Source of the DNA: Bactericera cockerelli
Taxonomy: Eukaryota > Arthropoda > Insecta > Hemiptera > Triozidae
DNA: 64,000 nucleotides
Assembly: GCA_024516035.1 (NCBI GenBank)
Contig: CM044956.1
Coordinates: 7,651,911-7,715,910 of the forward strand
Reading direction: 5' to 3'
Both the position numbers and the translations under genes were made by a program. Of the stretch, positions 11,300-21,526 are shown one piece after another (position 1 is the stretch's first letter; every line of letters starts with the position of its first letter). The notes below the pieces were generated by a model. That model was not told the DNA's origin. It saw nothing but the letters and a program-made list of their open reading frames with translations, and searched no databases.

Positions 11300-11384
11300 T
11301 GATAATAATGATCGGTCGTCACGCAGGGCTAGTTTGACCTCTCCAGTTACAACCGCTATATAAACAATACGCAATCTCGTCAGT
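11300..11384 (+). promoter_or_regulatory. Transferrin core promoter (TATA + Inr)
   Basis: A TATA box, TATATAAA, lies at 11,357-11,364 and an arthropod initiator TCAGT at 11,380-11,384, giving a predicted start at A11382. The spacing is at the short end of the normal range. A GATA-type site (TGATAA) is at 11,300-11,305; GATA factors commonly drive fat-body genes in insects. The TATA/Inr arrangement is repeated in the inverted copy at 172-148, which supports its being real. Confidence 0.65.
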
Positions 11385-11726
11385 TCTATTGTTGACACTA
11401 TCAAGTTTCTCCTCATCACAAGGTAATTTCTATGTAGTTTAAACATCAGTTAAATCTAACAGCGACCACTTTTAGCTCGGTGAGTTTGTTTGTGCATCAA
11501 TAATCTCTAGCATTGAGCATCATTTGGCTAACGTACTGGCAAGTGGCGGGATAGAGACCGTGAGCATACAAGGAGACGAACACTTGGATTTATTATTTAA
11601 TAGTTATCCAATCTAACCTCTGCGTGCTTGTAATACTAACGCTCATAATCCTCTGACATTCAATGTTGTAGCTGAGCTGTTACGAACAAGTAAGCTCGGT
11701 GATTTAGAAAAGAGAGTTCAGTTGTC
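11382..11726 (+). other. Transferrin 5'UTR with a probable intron
   Basis: From the predicted start, the first exon would end at 11,422 before a donor AAG|GTAATT. A stronger-looking donor, CG|GTGAGT, follows at 11,480. A plausible acceptor TTGTAG ends at 11,671, leaving 55 nt of leader before the start codon. Both donors are conserved in the inverted copy at 1-180. Without cDNA I cannot choose between them. Confidence 0.5.
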
Positions 11727-13847
11727 ATGATGGTTCGGTGCGCGGCGGGTTCGTTATGTGCGTTGTTTTTAATAATTTCGTGTAGTGTTGAATTCTCGAC
11801 GTGCCTGCTCAAGGATTACAAGATATGTGTGCCGGAGCAGAGCCTGGCGGACTGCAGGAAGATGCAGGAGGCGGGGGCCGCCAGTGGGGCTGGCACCAAG
11901 CTCCAGTGTATTGCCGCCAGGGACCGCGTGGACTGCATCCATCAGATCCAGAAGAAAGTGGCTGACTTTGCGTTCATGGAGCCGGAGGACATGTACATCG
12001 TGTCCAAGAAGTTCGATGCGAACTTCATCGTGTTCAAAGAAGTCAGAACCAAAGCTGAACCAGCCGCAGACTTCCGATACCAAGCTGTTGCTGTGGTGAA
12101 GAACGATTTGAAGTTGAAGAATCTTCAGGGCATCAAAGGTTTGAAGTCTTGTCACACCGGGATAGGCAGGAATGTGGGATACAAAATTCCTATGACAAAG
12201 TTGAGGAAATTGGGCGTTTTGAATACTCCTGCCGATGAAACATTGTCCCCGCGAGAAAATGAGCTGAAATCCCTTTCACAATTGTTCAGCAAAGCATGCA
12301 TTGTAGGCAAATGGTCGCCTGACGCTAAAGTCAATGAGGCTTTGAAGAAGAAATACTCAACTCTATGTGCCTTGTGTGAGAACCCTGGTAAATGTGACTA
12401 CCCTGATAAGAATGCTAACTATGACGGCGCCCTGAACTGCTTGACAAAGAGTGGCGGTGACATTGCCTGGACGAAATTAGTTGTGGTGAAGGATTACTTT
12501 GGACTCTCGGCCAACTCCGTGGCTATGGCTCCCAAGGATCAATATTCATTCCTATGTCCAGATGGCAGCACAGTGCCCCTCACTGGAACCCCCTGCTCTT
12601 GGGCTGCGAGACCCTGGCCTGGATTTGTCGCCAATGAGAGAATCGAATCTGACCAGAAAGATCTGACTACGTTGAGGAACTACATTTCTCAACTGAACAA
12701 GATTGGCGAGAGCGCGGGAAGTCCTTGGCTCAGTACAGTTCTGGGTATTACTGAAAACACAACGGCTGTGGACAATAAGAAAACCTTGCATCCTAAACAA
12801 TACCTGCAGAACGCTAAATACGAAGATGTAATCGGAAGAGTGGTGAAGCCAGTGAAACCCATCCGATGGTGTGTCACATCGCCTGAAGGCATGAGCAAAT
12901 GTTTAGCTTTCAAGGATGCCGCTCATAGCCGAGATATCCGACCTGTCATCGAGTGTGATCGGGAGAAGTCCTCCAAGGTTTGTTTGAAGCTGATTGCTGA
13001 CGGGGCGGCCGATGTGATCACTCTGGATGCCACAGAGGCGATCTTGTCGAGGAAGAACATGAACCTGAGACCTATCCTGAAGGAGGTCTATGGAAACCAA
13101 ACTGATCTCTTGGCAGTCGCCGTTGTGAACAAAAAATCGCAAGTCAGAAATTTCGAAGATCTGAAAGGTCTGCGCTCTTGCCACACCGCGTACATGCGCA
13201 CCACGGGCTGGGTGGCGCCGGTGAACACACTGCTGGACAAGAGCTTGATTAAGAAGGACGACTGTCCCTATGCGAAAGGCGTGGGTGCTTTCTTCTCAGG
13301 AGGCAGCTGTGTGCCAGGCATCGACGAGGAAGTGAAGGATGCGCCTGCTAGTTTGGAGAAGATCTGCCCCAAGGCGACAAGATTCACTTACTCCCCACTG
13401 CAGTGCCTTAAGGCGGGGGACGGGGACGTCGCCTTCATCAAGCAGGTCAAGGTCAATGAGGCGGTGGAGGAGGGACTCTTCAAGGCGGACGACATCGAGT
13501 ACCTGTGCCCCAAAGGCGGCAGGGCGCCCATCACCAAGGCCGCAGAGTGTAACCTGGGCGTGGTCCCCCCTCACATGATCGTGACCAGCAACTCCAAATC
13601 CAACGTCGAGATTGACACCATCCGCCACGCGATACTCAGCGCCGCGGAGCTGTTCGGGAAGAAACCGGAAATCTTCAAGCTGTTCGGAACCTTCATGGGG
13701 AAGCCGGACGTTCTCTTCTTGAACCCAGCAACCGGTGTGGAAATTCTCCCCGATCAGCCAACCGATCTGGAGAACGGTTACTTCACCAACATGCTCAGTA
13801 AGGTCATGTACTGCAGCGAGTTGAAGAATAAGAAAGTAAAGGTTTAA
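11727..13847 (+). CDS. Tsf1: Insect transferrin, single coding exon, 706 aa
   Basis: This is a secreted iron-binding transferrin of the insect Tsf1 type, which transports and withholds iron in haemolymph. A hydrophobic signal peptide covers about residues 1-26 and two lobes follow (about 30-345 and 378-690). In the N-lobe the iron-ligand tyrosines appear kept (Y118 in RYQAVAVVKN, Y232 in NYDGALNCL), as do the carbonate-binding T144 and R148. The vertebrate Asp ligand aligns in FMEPED, without the usual Asp. The His ligand is replaced in CSWAARPW (290-297), as is typical of insect Tsf1. The C-lobe keeps D434, T487, R491 and H616 but has Leu where the first Tyr should be (DLLAVAVV), so it probably binds iron poorly. 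Two N-glycosylation sequons lie at N344 and N457. The frame is open from the first ATG to TAA with no intron, and length is usual for the family. The GC-richer, gene-like composition contrasts with its surroundings. Confidence 0.95.
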   Translation: MMVRCAAGSLCALFLIISCSVEFSTCLLKDYKICVPEQSLADCRKMQEAGAASGAGTKLQCIAARDRVDCIHQIQKKVADFAFMEPEDMYIVSKKFDANFIVFKEVRTKAEPAADFRYQAVAVVKNDLKLKNLQGIKGLKSCHTGIGRNVGYKIPMTKLRKLGVLNTPADETLSPRENELKSLSQLFSKACIVGKWSPDAKVNEALKKKYSTLCALCENPGKCDYPDKNANYDGALNCLTKSGGDIAWTKLVVVKDYFGLSANSVAMAPKDQYSFLCPDGSTVPLTGTPCSWAARPWPGFVANERIESDQKDLTTLRNYISQLNKIGESAGSPWLSTVLGITENTTAVDNKKTLHPKQYLQNAKYEDVIGRVVKPVKPIRWCVTSPEGMSKCLAFKDAAHSRDIRPVIECDREKSSKVCLKLIADGAADVITLDATEAILSRKNMNLRPILKEVYGNQTDLLAVAVVNKKSQVRNFEDLKGLRSCHTAYMRTTGWVAPVNTLLDKSLIKKDDCPYAKGVGAFFSGGSCVPGIDEEVKDAPASLEKICPKATRFTYSPLQCLKAGDGDVAFIKQVKVNEAVEEGLFKADDIEYLCPKGGRAPITKAAECNLGVVPPHMIVTSNSKSNVEIDTIRHAILSAAELFGKKPEIFKLFGTFMGKPDVLFLNPATGVEILPDQPTDLENGYFTNMLSKVMYCSELKNKKVKV

Positions 13848-14288
13848 TTAAGTTGTTGAGATCAGGCATAGAATTTGAAAAGGGGGTTGGACAGTCATGT
13901 TCTGTAGGCACGAGCTGAGCACTAAATTATCCGAGGCATGAACAAACACCAAGCCATTGCTTATCAATTACGGCGTATCTTGAATAATGCATTAATTGTC
14001 CCATTAATGTCATTTATTCATGTTTATAAGCTTTTCCTAGGACCATAAATTATCTTCGATAGTCCCATTGCAGATTGTGTCTACTTATAAATGAGTTAGT
14101 GCTTCTACTGAATCAATCGTTATCGTTTTTAAATAAACCTTTACCAGATATAAAGTTAAGAACCAGCAAATCATGACTTAGTAAACTGTTGTGAAGGAGA
14201 AAATGATTAATGAACTACCTACCTATGTTCTGTAGATATTAAGCTTGAGTTTCTTCTGTGTAGTATGAGGGTTCTTTGCAAGAATAAA
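13848..14288 (+). other. Transferrin 3'UTR with two poly(A) signals
   Basis: AATAAA signals occur at 14,132-14,137 and 14,283-14,288. Either would end the message before the hammerhead ribozyme at 14,726, unless a longer isoform exists. Confidence 0.6.
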
Positions 14289-14725
14289 AAGACTTATGCA
14301 GGGTCCAGGGATTTTTTACTTTCCTTAGTATTTTTTTGTAAATTTGATATATTGACGTACATGAATTGAGTTTATTTTAGTTTTATATTCAGTTTTTTTT
14401 TATGAAATAGTTTATTTTCAATTGATATTGTTTTAACAGACCACTGATTGTAATGTTGTCATTATTCACCAACTAACTAAAAATATCTACTCTGAAACCT
14501 ATAAGTGTTGTGCAAAGCGAATTGTGCATTAACTGCATAAACCATACATTGACAAGGTCACTTGTCCCAAACAATTCAGCACTGACCCATTTCAGGGTCA
14601 ACACTTTATGTGATAGGTATACATCATTATAATCAGTAGATTATACTGATACACCTTCTTCTATGAGTTATAAAAACTTCTCACATTTCTGTTTATACTG
14701 ATTAAAATAGAGAGGTTAGTTGATA
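14289..14725. other. AT-rich spacer before the ribozyme
   Basis: No gene seen. The phrase CTGTTTATACTGATTAAAAT near 14,691 resembles CTGTTTAACTGATATACTGA near 14,832, so the ribozyme may sit between diverged direct repeats. Confidence 0.4.
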
Positions 14726-14807
14726 GCATGGATATTCAGAACTATTACCTGCTGATGAGAGCAAATTAGCTCGAAACAGCTGTCCAGATATGTTCTGATA
14801 TTCATGC
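14726..14807 (+). ncRNA. Hammerhead ribozyme, type I
   Basis: All core elements are present in order. CTGATGA (14,751-14,757) is followed by stem II, GAGC/GCTC, around loop AAATTA. Then comes GAAA (14,773-14,776), a minimal stem III ACAGCTGT, and the cleavage triplet GTC (cut between 14,784 and 14,785). Stem I is long. Its inner CTG/CAG helix is separated by an internal loop (TATTAC opposite ATAT) from an outer helix of 16 pairs between 14,726-14,742 and 14,792-14,807, with one G-U wobble and one bulged T. The open end is stem I, which makes it type I. A very short stem III is known for hammerheads in Penelope-like elements, which may act as dimers. No element protein is visible nearby. Confidence 0.85.
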
Positions 14808-16586
14808 ACATCTAGAACAACTTCTTTTTCTGTTTAACTGATATACTGAGATATATGGGTAAACCATGTTAACCTATAATAATTATAATGTACCAAGTAC
14901 CTACGTTTTGCATACTTATGTACATATACTAAAGATGTACCAAGTACATATTTTTAACATACATATACTTTATACATTAGGCATATAAATTGTCTTAATA
15001 TGTACGTGGATAATCATTTATCAATACGTAAAGAGCACTTAACGAGCTAAGAACCTCTTGATAAATTGACCTCCATAAATTAATTGTTCCCCATCATTTT
15101 TCATCATTACCGGGTATTTATTACTGAGGTGAGGTTCATTAATTTATTCCCAAGTTAACCCTGGCGAGTTTTTGTTAAGTTGACAGATTTATTCCTGAGA
15201 ATATCTATTAAATCGGAGGGGGACTGATATGTTCACAAAATATGGGCAGGAGGAGGACCAATGTTGGCAAATATTCCCAAAAAATCTTTGTTTCTCACAT
15301 GCTAATGTCAGAAGTAAGAATGTTTTGCAACATCGGATTTCTTCTTACGAAATTCAGACTATAGATATTTTTCTTCTTCTTTGAAATTTGGTTTTTGTCT
15401 CAGTAAATAGAATGACCTTACTGTTGGTGATTGGTGTAGAATTTTTTTTTATGTTCAGGCCAAGCGCAACGATTTATGATCAATACCTAATATTATTGTC
15501 ACCTTTTTTGTATTATGATTTATTTTTAAGAATTTAAAATTAAGAAGAAAAAATACCATTTTTACAGCCCAAAATCAAACGAAATAATATTAACAGGCTT
15601 CCAATATTATGTTCATGTTTTTTTTTTTGTAATATGTATTTCTTTTTATTTAGTTTCCTATTGTAAGTTTTTTTTTCTTTCCTTTTTTGTCTCAGCTCAT
15701 TTTTTAATTGAGATATTTCTTTTTCTTCTTACGAGAAAACTTTTGATTAATTACCTTAAATTAAAAGTGCTGATCAAAATGCGAAAAAAGACTACTTTAG
15801 CATTCCGCCATATTTATTAGTTTAGATTATGTCTCTTTCTTTGTATAGGCGTTCTTCACACCTCGACTGAGGTGTTTGATAGACAAAAAAAAACTGTACT
15901 AAGTGACCCCAATACTTTAGTACCTACTTGTTATAAATATCTTGTTAACTGAGTAATATTTCAGCATATCTTGGCATGGCTTAAGTACAGGCAATTTGAC
16001 AATCGTAAATTTTATGATGGCTATTATCTCGGCTTATTGGATTAGTTGGCTAACAAGGGTTAGTGAGAATTAATACTTAAGAAATTTATCTATCTCTAAG
16101 CACACTAAATCCATCATAACTTTTATCATGACGGGCTTTTATATATTTATATTTTTTTCATTGAACAAAAAACATGCATCAATTTTTTACATTTACCTAC
16201 ATAGTTAGGCTTATATACATAAAGTAGATTACATAAATAAAGTAGGTTTTATTAAGATGATTTTTATTTATTTATTAGGTATATTTTATGTTTAAATTGC
16301 TATTATATGAAGAGACTGTAAGATGAACGAATAGATAAGAGTGTTTGTTATACCTACAGTAAAATTTTGAGTGGACTTATTTGATTGACAAAATAAACGT
16401 TTTTTTACGAGTATTAATTAATAATTGTTCTTTGTTATCAACTTTCACACAATTTCTGCTAATATGGAAAGGACTGTGAAGCAGCAAAAGTGACCACTTC
16501 CTCAGATACATAAGGAAAATGGGATCCCTATGGTGGTGATTGATACTGTCAAAAACCAAAACCACTGAACCCAATGTGTAATACAT
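14808..16586. other. AT-rich intergenic DNA
   Basis: No gene seen. GATGTACCAAGTAC and similar phrases recur near 14,890 and 14,935. Long T-runs are common at 15,300-15,700. Confidence 0.5.
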
Positions 16587-16640
16587 ATCTAAGGGGGTCT
16601 CCCCTTAGATATGTTTATCTAAGGGGGTCTCCCCTTAGAT
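16587..16640. repeat. Twin palindromes in tandem
   Basis: The palindrome ATCTAAGGGG-GTCT-CCCCTTAGAT occurs twice, at 16,587-16,610 and 16,617-16,640, in a 30-bp tandem period. Each can form a 10-bp hairpin with a 4-nt loop. Confidence 0.85.
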
Positions 16641-16749
16641 AAACAATTATTACGCCTAGACAAACAATGCATTAGCTAGCATTTTTCCACACTACTTTAT
16701 TTCGCGGGAAACTTTTATATATATATATTTTTTTAAATTTTATTATCAT

Positions 16750-16876
16750 AGGTTAATCACTTTCGTGATGTCACAATTACTCAAACTGGCTTTACTAAAT
16801 CGTCTAAATCTACTTTGAACCACCGACCTCCAGGTTACAAGTCCGCAGCCTTATGGATCAAGCTACTGAGGTCGGT
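16750..16876 (-). mobile_element. SINE family C copy
   Basis: On the minus strand it begins ACCGACCTCAGTAGCTTGAT, has a box B-like GGTTCAAAG, and ends in the TCACGAAAGTGATTAACC tail. Other copies lie at 41,563, 45,631, 48,493 and 52,926. Confidence 0.8.
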
Positions 16877-17490
16877 TTTATATATTTATTTTTAGATAGG
16901 TACTAAATCTGATATATTTTTCGTTCATTTCTTCTTGTTGTTGACATTGGTATTGCTGCTGCTGCTGGAAAAACAGTTCTCGTTCAAGTGGTGGTTTTCC
17001 GCATTTCTCACCGAATGAAAGATGTACGAAAGTCCTTCGATGGAAAACCACTGTCAAATTGTTAAACCCAAAGGTCCTAAAAGCTATGAAAAACAAAAAC
17101 ATCACTCCCAGAGTAGATAAACCCTACTTGAACACCACTTCGCTCCGGTATATCCTGACATTTTCAGAAGTGACCCTCATAACCCCTTTTTTTGTTCCCC
17201 ATCCGACCTTTGTCCTTCCAAAACTTTGGAAATAATTTACAGAAAATGTCATTTGCATTAAACAAACAAGAGATACGGGTAAAAAATATTTCGTTTCGGA
17301 CTTTTCCAACAAAGTCGGAACGAAAGTTTGTTTTTGTTTTGTCTACTTGAAAAAAGTTCGAAGTTTTGTTGCTTAGATTAAAAAAATGGAATTTTAAAAA
17401 ATTCAAATAAAAAGTTTAAAGTAAATTTGTATTGTTACAGTTTTAAAAGGATTACAGTTTTCGTAAAAAGTTTTCGAACAATTCAGATTT
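16877..17490. other. Intergenic, nothing recognised
   Basis: ORFs here show no domain. A glutamine-like run in one frame comes from a short GCTGCTGCTG tract. Confidence 0.5.
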
Positions 17491-18119
17491 TTACTTTCCT
17501 TCTCCTATCTATAATAAGGAAAGTATTAAATTCGTCGAAAATTTGACCTAGTCAGTTTTTCATATTTCTGGACGAATCATAGCCTCAGGATACCAAAAAA
17601 GTTGTTTTCAGCCATTGGTCCGTGCGTCTGTCTGTGTGTAAACAGGATATCTCGAGAACGGTAAGAGCTAGAAACTTGAAATTTGGTATTCATATTAATT
17701 TTATACACCAGACAAACCACGAAACTTTTGGTTGAAATCGGCCGCAGGGGTCGTAAATATTGGCCACAACCGCCGCTTCTTTGAATTGGTTAAAGATACA
17801 AAAAAAGTTAGAGAACAACACTTTCTCGGATTAAAAAAAATAATAGGGGTTTACTCTGATCATTTTTTTTGATATCTTGAACTCTTTGGAACCCAGCCCC
17901 AATTTACCGGTATTTTGGGGGGACCCGCTTGGACTAACTTTTTCAATAATCACCCTAGATGGGGGTTGCGACATATCAAATCCAATGATTTTGAGGTGCT
18001 GATTACGAATCAGGCACTAATTTTTAACTATCTGTTACCGTTGAGTCACCAGTGGCGGAATTCGACTTCTTTTTGGGGATAAGGAAAGTCGTGTGATGTT
18101 TACACCAGATTTTTTATGT
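17491..18119 (+). mobile_element. ~600-bp dispersed repeat, family Q, copy 2
   Basis: Best full-length copy. It matches 901-1490 (inverted) and 63,776-64,000. It starts with TTACTTTCCTTCTCC and includes GTTACCGTTGAGTCACCAGT near its end. ACTTTCC at the start and GGAAAGT near 18,080 are inverted, but similarity continues past the latter, so these may not be true termini. Confidence 0.8.
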
Positions 18120-18150
18120 AAGGATTGACAAAGAAATCGTTGGAGCGTCT

Positions 18151-18364
18151 GTCCCGGTAGCTCAGTGGTAAAGGCGGCACTCTGTGAATCCAGATGTTCC
18201 AGAGGTCGCGGGTTCGAAACCCAGCCGGGACATGAGAAGTTTTCCTCCCATTTGGAATTTTCAACACATAATAATGGGTCTTGGGCTTACTGCTGGAATG
18301 ATGGGACTTCATAGTCCCAATTGGACAGTATAAATAAGGCGATATTATTATTATTATTATTTTT
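18151..18364 (+). mobile_element. SINE family D copy, full length
   Basis: The tRNA-like head has box A TAGCTCAGTGGTAAAGG and a perfect box B GGTTCGAAACC, and the acceptor arms pair (GTCCCGG/CCGGGAC). The body includes TGGGCTTACTGCTGGAATGA, and the tail is a (TTA)n run. The tRNA part is unusually well preserved, but the attached body marks it as a SINE. Confidence 0.85.
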
Positions 18365-18895
18365 ACTATAAAGTAAACTACCTTCAATGATTGTGGAAGG
18401 GCTTGTGATTCGCCACAATTGCCAGAAATAATATTCAAACTTATGTATTTTTTTCAACATATTTTTTGAAAATGGTGAAATAAATTGGCCCACACTGGCA
18501 TTGAAACCCGGCCCTGGGCTGAACTCACGGAATGCGATATAGCGCTGAAATTATGCATTTCCTCTCCACAACAAAACAGCAGCCAATTGCTGGGACCTCA
18601 CGACTGTCGCGGAGTGTAAACGTGCCCTATAATGCCATTGCCTGGCTGCCGGCTAGACAATGCAGCCGCACCCGTCCCTCTCCTGTGTTGTGATCTTCAA
18701 GTGACTTCAGTCTGGAAAGTTTTGCCTCCTTATATGTAGCTCTTATATGCATATAGAGAATAAATACATTGAAAATATGTAAAAAGTATAAAAATATATG
18801 ACATAAGCACATGCATGTGAACATCTATTGTACAATAATTGTAGTTGTACCTAGATTGAAAAAGTAAATATGAGTAATATGAGTATATTAATAAA
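18365..18895. other. Intergenic, nothing recognised
   Basis: A GC-richer block at 18,490-18,690 may be part of an unknown repeat. No gene seen. Confidence 0.5.
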
Positions 18896-19050
18896 GGGTT
18901 GGGTGGAAGAGATTGCCAAAGGCAATAACCCCGCCCTTTAGTTAGGACATATATTATGTATATTTGTTTTTTTTTTTCTTCTATCATATTGTATTTTAAT
19001 TTTAAAAATTATTTGTGTTGTATATAATATGTCCTATTAATAAAGTGTAA
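18896..19050 (+). mobile_element. Dispersed repeat family R, copy 2
   Basis: Same start as the copy at 3690 (GGGTTGGGTGGAAGAGATTG) and same order through GGACATATATTATG to AATAAAGTG. Confidence 0.65.
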
Positions 19051-19209
19051 ATAAAAAATAAATTAATAAAAGTAAATGAATGCTGAAATAATTATAAGAT
19101 TTTTATACATTTATTTTAAATAAAATAAATTTCGTTCAACCCTTTTCTCTCAGGCAGGGCTCCCAAAATACTAACAGCAGTAATAAAGCAGTATCACCCT
19201 GTATGAAAT

Positions 19210-19246
19210 CGACAAACGCCCAGCGCGCTAACTCATTCAGCCACGG
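19210..19246 (-). mobile_element. SINE family F head fragment
   Basis: Only the tRNA-like start is present (on the minus strand: GTCACCGTGGCTGAATGAGT and the following TAGCGCGCTG). Confidence 0.6.
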
Positions 19247-19388
19247 TGACTAGTTTCTGTTTGTATTGCATGTAAAAAAATGATATATGTATTCACATTT
19301 CAGGTTATACTATCGATAAATATTGTGAAGGTGATAGTAAAAAGCGCCAGAAGAGAATAGTCAACTTGGGAACAAATATTTTGTTAGA

Positions 19389-19460
19389 AATGTGGTCGGG
19401 GTGGGATTCGAACCGACGACTCAGGGGTTCAGAAATCCTCTAGCCAACTAGGCTCACAGA
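19389..19460 (-). mobile_element. tRNA-like SINE head, unassigned family
   Basis: On the minus strand there is a box A-like TAGTTGGCTAGAGG and a box B GGTTCGAATCCC about 40 nt apart. The acceptor stem does not close well and no body is shared with other families, so a true tRNA gene is unlikely. Confidence 0.5.
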
Positions 19461-19481
19461 AATAAAATTTTCATCTTTTGT

Positions 19482-19514
19482 TTGGGTTTATCGTCGCTTT
19501 CAACCACAAAACCA
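19482..19514 (-). mobile_element. 5S-derived SINE (SINE3-like), 3' tail fragment
   Basis: TTTGGGTTTATCGTCGCTTT is the complement of the 3' tail found in the full copies at 53,951 and 54,474. Confidence 0.55.
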
Positions 19515-19522
19515 ACATAAAT

Positions 19523-19743
19523 GATTGGGTGTAAGAGATTGCCATAGGCTATAGTTAGGGCTATAACACCGCCCTATAGTTAGAACATGTGTATATGTAT
19601 ATTATATTTTATCTATTTTGTTTAGTAAACAACATAGATATGTTTACCTTTTTCTTCATGTTCATTTTGTTCTCAATTTTGTATTTTAATTTTTATCATT
19701 ACTTGTTTGTACATTATTGTATGCCCTATTAATAAATAATTCA
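19523..19743 (+). mobile_element. Dispersed repeat family R, copy 3
   Basis: Begins ATTGGGTGTAAGAGATTGCC and ends CCTATTAATAAATAATTC. A short internal duplication of the CTATAGTTAG type is present near 19,550. Confidence 0.6.
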
Positions 19744-20228
19744 ATAACTAGTGGTTCTTTCATACATATTTCTGGACGTTTCATAACCTCTTTACCAACT
19801 TTGGTTTTGTGAACTTTTGTGTCTGTCTGTCTGTCGGTCTGTTAAATAAAAATGCCTTGTATTTTCTTATGAAGTACTTTCATTTCCTTACTTATGTTAA
19901 ATAAAAAATAAATGATATTCTCTGACATTTACCGGTACATATACATAATCTCTCTCTCTCTCTCCTATGGGTCTTATGATAATGTATTTGTTTGGAATGA
20001 ATTCCTTCTAATACTGTAAGCACCTATACTGGATGGAGTATTGGAAGATAAAATCTCTCCAAGTTGAACTCTATGGATTCGACCTCTTTATTACCTACAT
20101 GGTTTGGTGTCTCCTTATGACTCTATCTGGAGGTAGTGGAGGTGTCTTCAGTCCGGGGATTTACTGGACTAGCGGTCGATTTACCAAACATTTTAATTTA
20201 TTTAGGTACTACAGGTAAATTGACTCTT
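19744..20228. other. Intergenic, fragment of family Q-like sequence
   Basis: TTTCTGGACGTTTCATAACC with GTCTGTCTGTCTG near 19,770-19,840 resembles the middle of family Q. A CT tract lies near 19,950. No gene seen. Confidence 0.45.
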
Positions 20229-20530
20229 TAGCGCACGAATCCCTCAGTGGTTAAGCACTCACTTGCCATGTGGAAGGTCCCGGGTTCGAAACCCCGCCCC
20301 GACAAAAATTTGTATTCAAAATTTGGTTACAGTTGTTTGTTAGGGATACCTTCCGGTGCGCTCGTGTTGACCCAGCACCTAAATGGGAAGTATTGTGTCA
20401 CTTCTCGTCCATCAGAGTCGAGGCACAATACGGGATGAGCAGGCTATAACTCAGACCACAAGCGTCTACAGGAGCTCCTGTTTCATGGCTACGAAATAAA
20501 AAAGGCTGTGAAACACTCATCTTTAAAAAA
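20229..20530 (+). mobile_element. SINE family E copy, full length
   Basis: The tRNA-like head contains CCCTCAGTGGTTAAGCACTC and a perfect box B GGGTTCGAAACCC. The body has CCTTCCGGTGCGCTCGTGTT, and the 3' end is a short A-run. A headless second copy follows 33 bp later in the same orientation. Confidence 0.85.
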
Positions 20531-20562
20531 GCCTCATTCTTGCAGAATAAGAAAAAAATGAT

Positions 20563-20805
20563 CCCCCGTGCCGACAAATATTTGTATTCTTAGTTTGGTT
20601 ACACTTGTTTGTAAGGGATACCTTCCGGTGCGCTCGTGTTGACCCAGCACCTAAATGGGAAGTATTGTGTCACTTCTCGTCCATCAAAGGGGAGGCACAC
20701 TACGGGATGGGAAGGCTACAACACAGACCACAAGCGTCTACAGGAGCTTCTGTTTCATGGCTGAGAAATAAAAAAGGCTGTAAAACTCTCATCTTTAAAA
20801 AAAGT
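20563..20805 (+). mobile_element. SINE family E copy, headless
   Basis: Begins just after the tRNA part (CGTGCCGACAAATATTTGTA) and runs to the A-tail. It lies directly downstream of the full copy. The pair could be a partial dimer or two separate insertions. Confidence 0.8.
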
Positions 20806-21275
20806 CTCATTCTTGCAGGATAAACAGATGTGTTGAATTGTAACGAGATGTAGCATATCATATGAACCTCCCCTTTGGCGCCGAGTTAGGATACCAATGA
20901 GGGGAAAATTTGCGGTGGCTCTCGGTTCATAAACACTCTCAAATTCTCTAGTTAGATTTGTAAACCGAGATCTGCTCTTTCATGGTTTCGAAAAAAAACC
21001 CCTGGAGAATGGCAATAATGTCCAACCCAAGTAAGTTTGGGCAATGGTGTGAGGGAAGAGAAGGACTGAAGACGCCAATGTAAACACAAGAGCTACGCCA
21101 TAACATCGGATCTGGAGGACTCTGCAGCGTATCTTGTCCAGGCCCGCAGAGCTTTCAGACGAGGCTGCATAAATTATGGCTGATATTATAATAACTTCAG
21201 CTCTATCTCTCTCTCTCTCTTACTTACTCCATTTTCCAGGCACGATGGCACGGGGAGAAATTACCGTCACTAAAA
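20806..21275. other. Intergenic, nothing recognised
   Basis: No gene seen. A CT tract lies near 21,200. Confidence 0.5.
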
Positions 21276-21478
21276 TTCATCATAGGGTGGCGTCATCGTG
21301 AACGATGGTAGTCAGACAGTGGAGGAATGACTCAACACTTCTACCACTGTCTTTACAAAGAGGCTAATAATTGACAAGGGCCCCCAGAACCAAGCCAATG
21401 CTGGTCTACTCCCTGTTTAAAGTCCCCCAGCCAGACTGCTGGTCTACTCCCTGTTTATAGTCCCCCAGCCAGTAAAAT
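21276..21478 (-). mobile_element. Minisatellite-bearing repeat family V, copy 1
   Basis: On the minus strand about two minisatellite units (CAGTCTGGCTGGGGGACTAT type) precede the shared core, which includes CATTGGCTTGGTTCTGGGGG and CTACCATCGTTCACGATGAC. Other copies lie at 23,041, 46,008 and 48,747 (minus). Confidence 0.75.
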
Positions 21479-21526
21479 TACAGAGTGATATTATATACAG
21501 ACCAAATTTGTACTTACAGACAAAAA

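Noticed and set aside
11785..12099. 104-aa Arg-rich ORF and other ORFs overlapping transferrin
   Set aside because: They are out-of-frame shadows of the transferrin coding sequence.
18151..18225. A real tRNA gene (good acceptor stem, box A and box B)
   Set aside because: The same head occurs in other copies joined to a shared non-tRNA body and TTA tail, so it is a SINE head.
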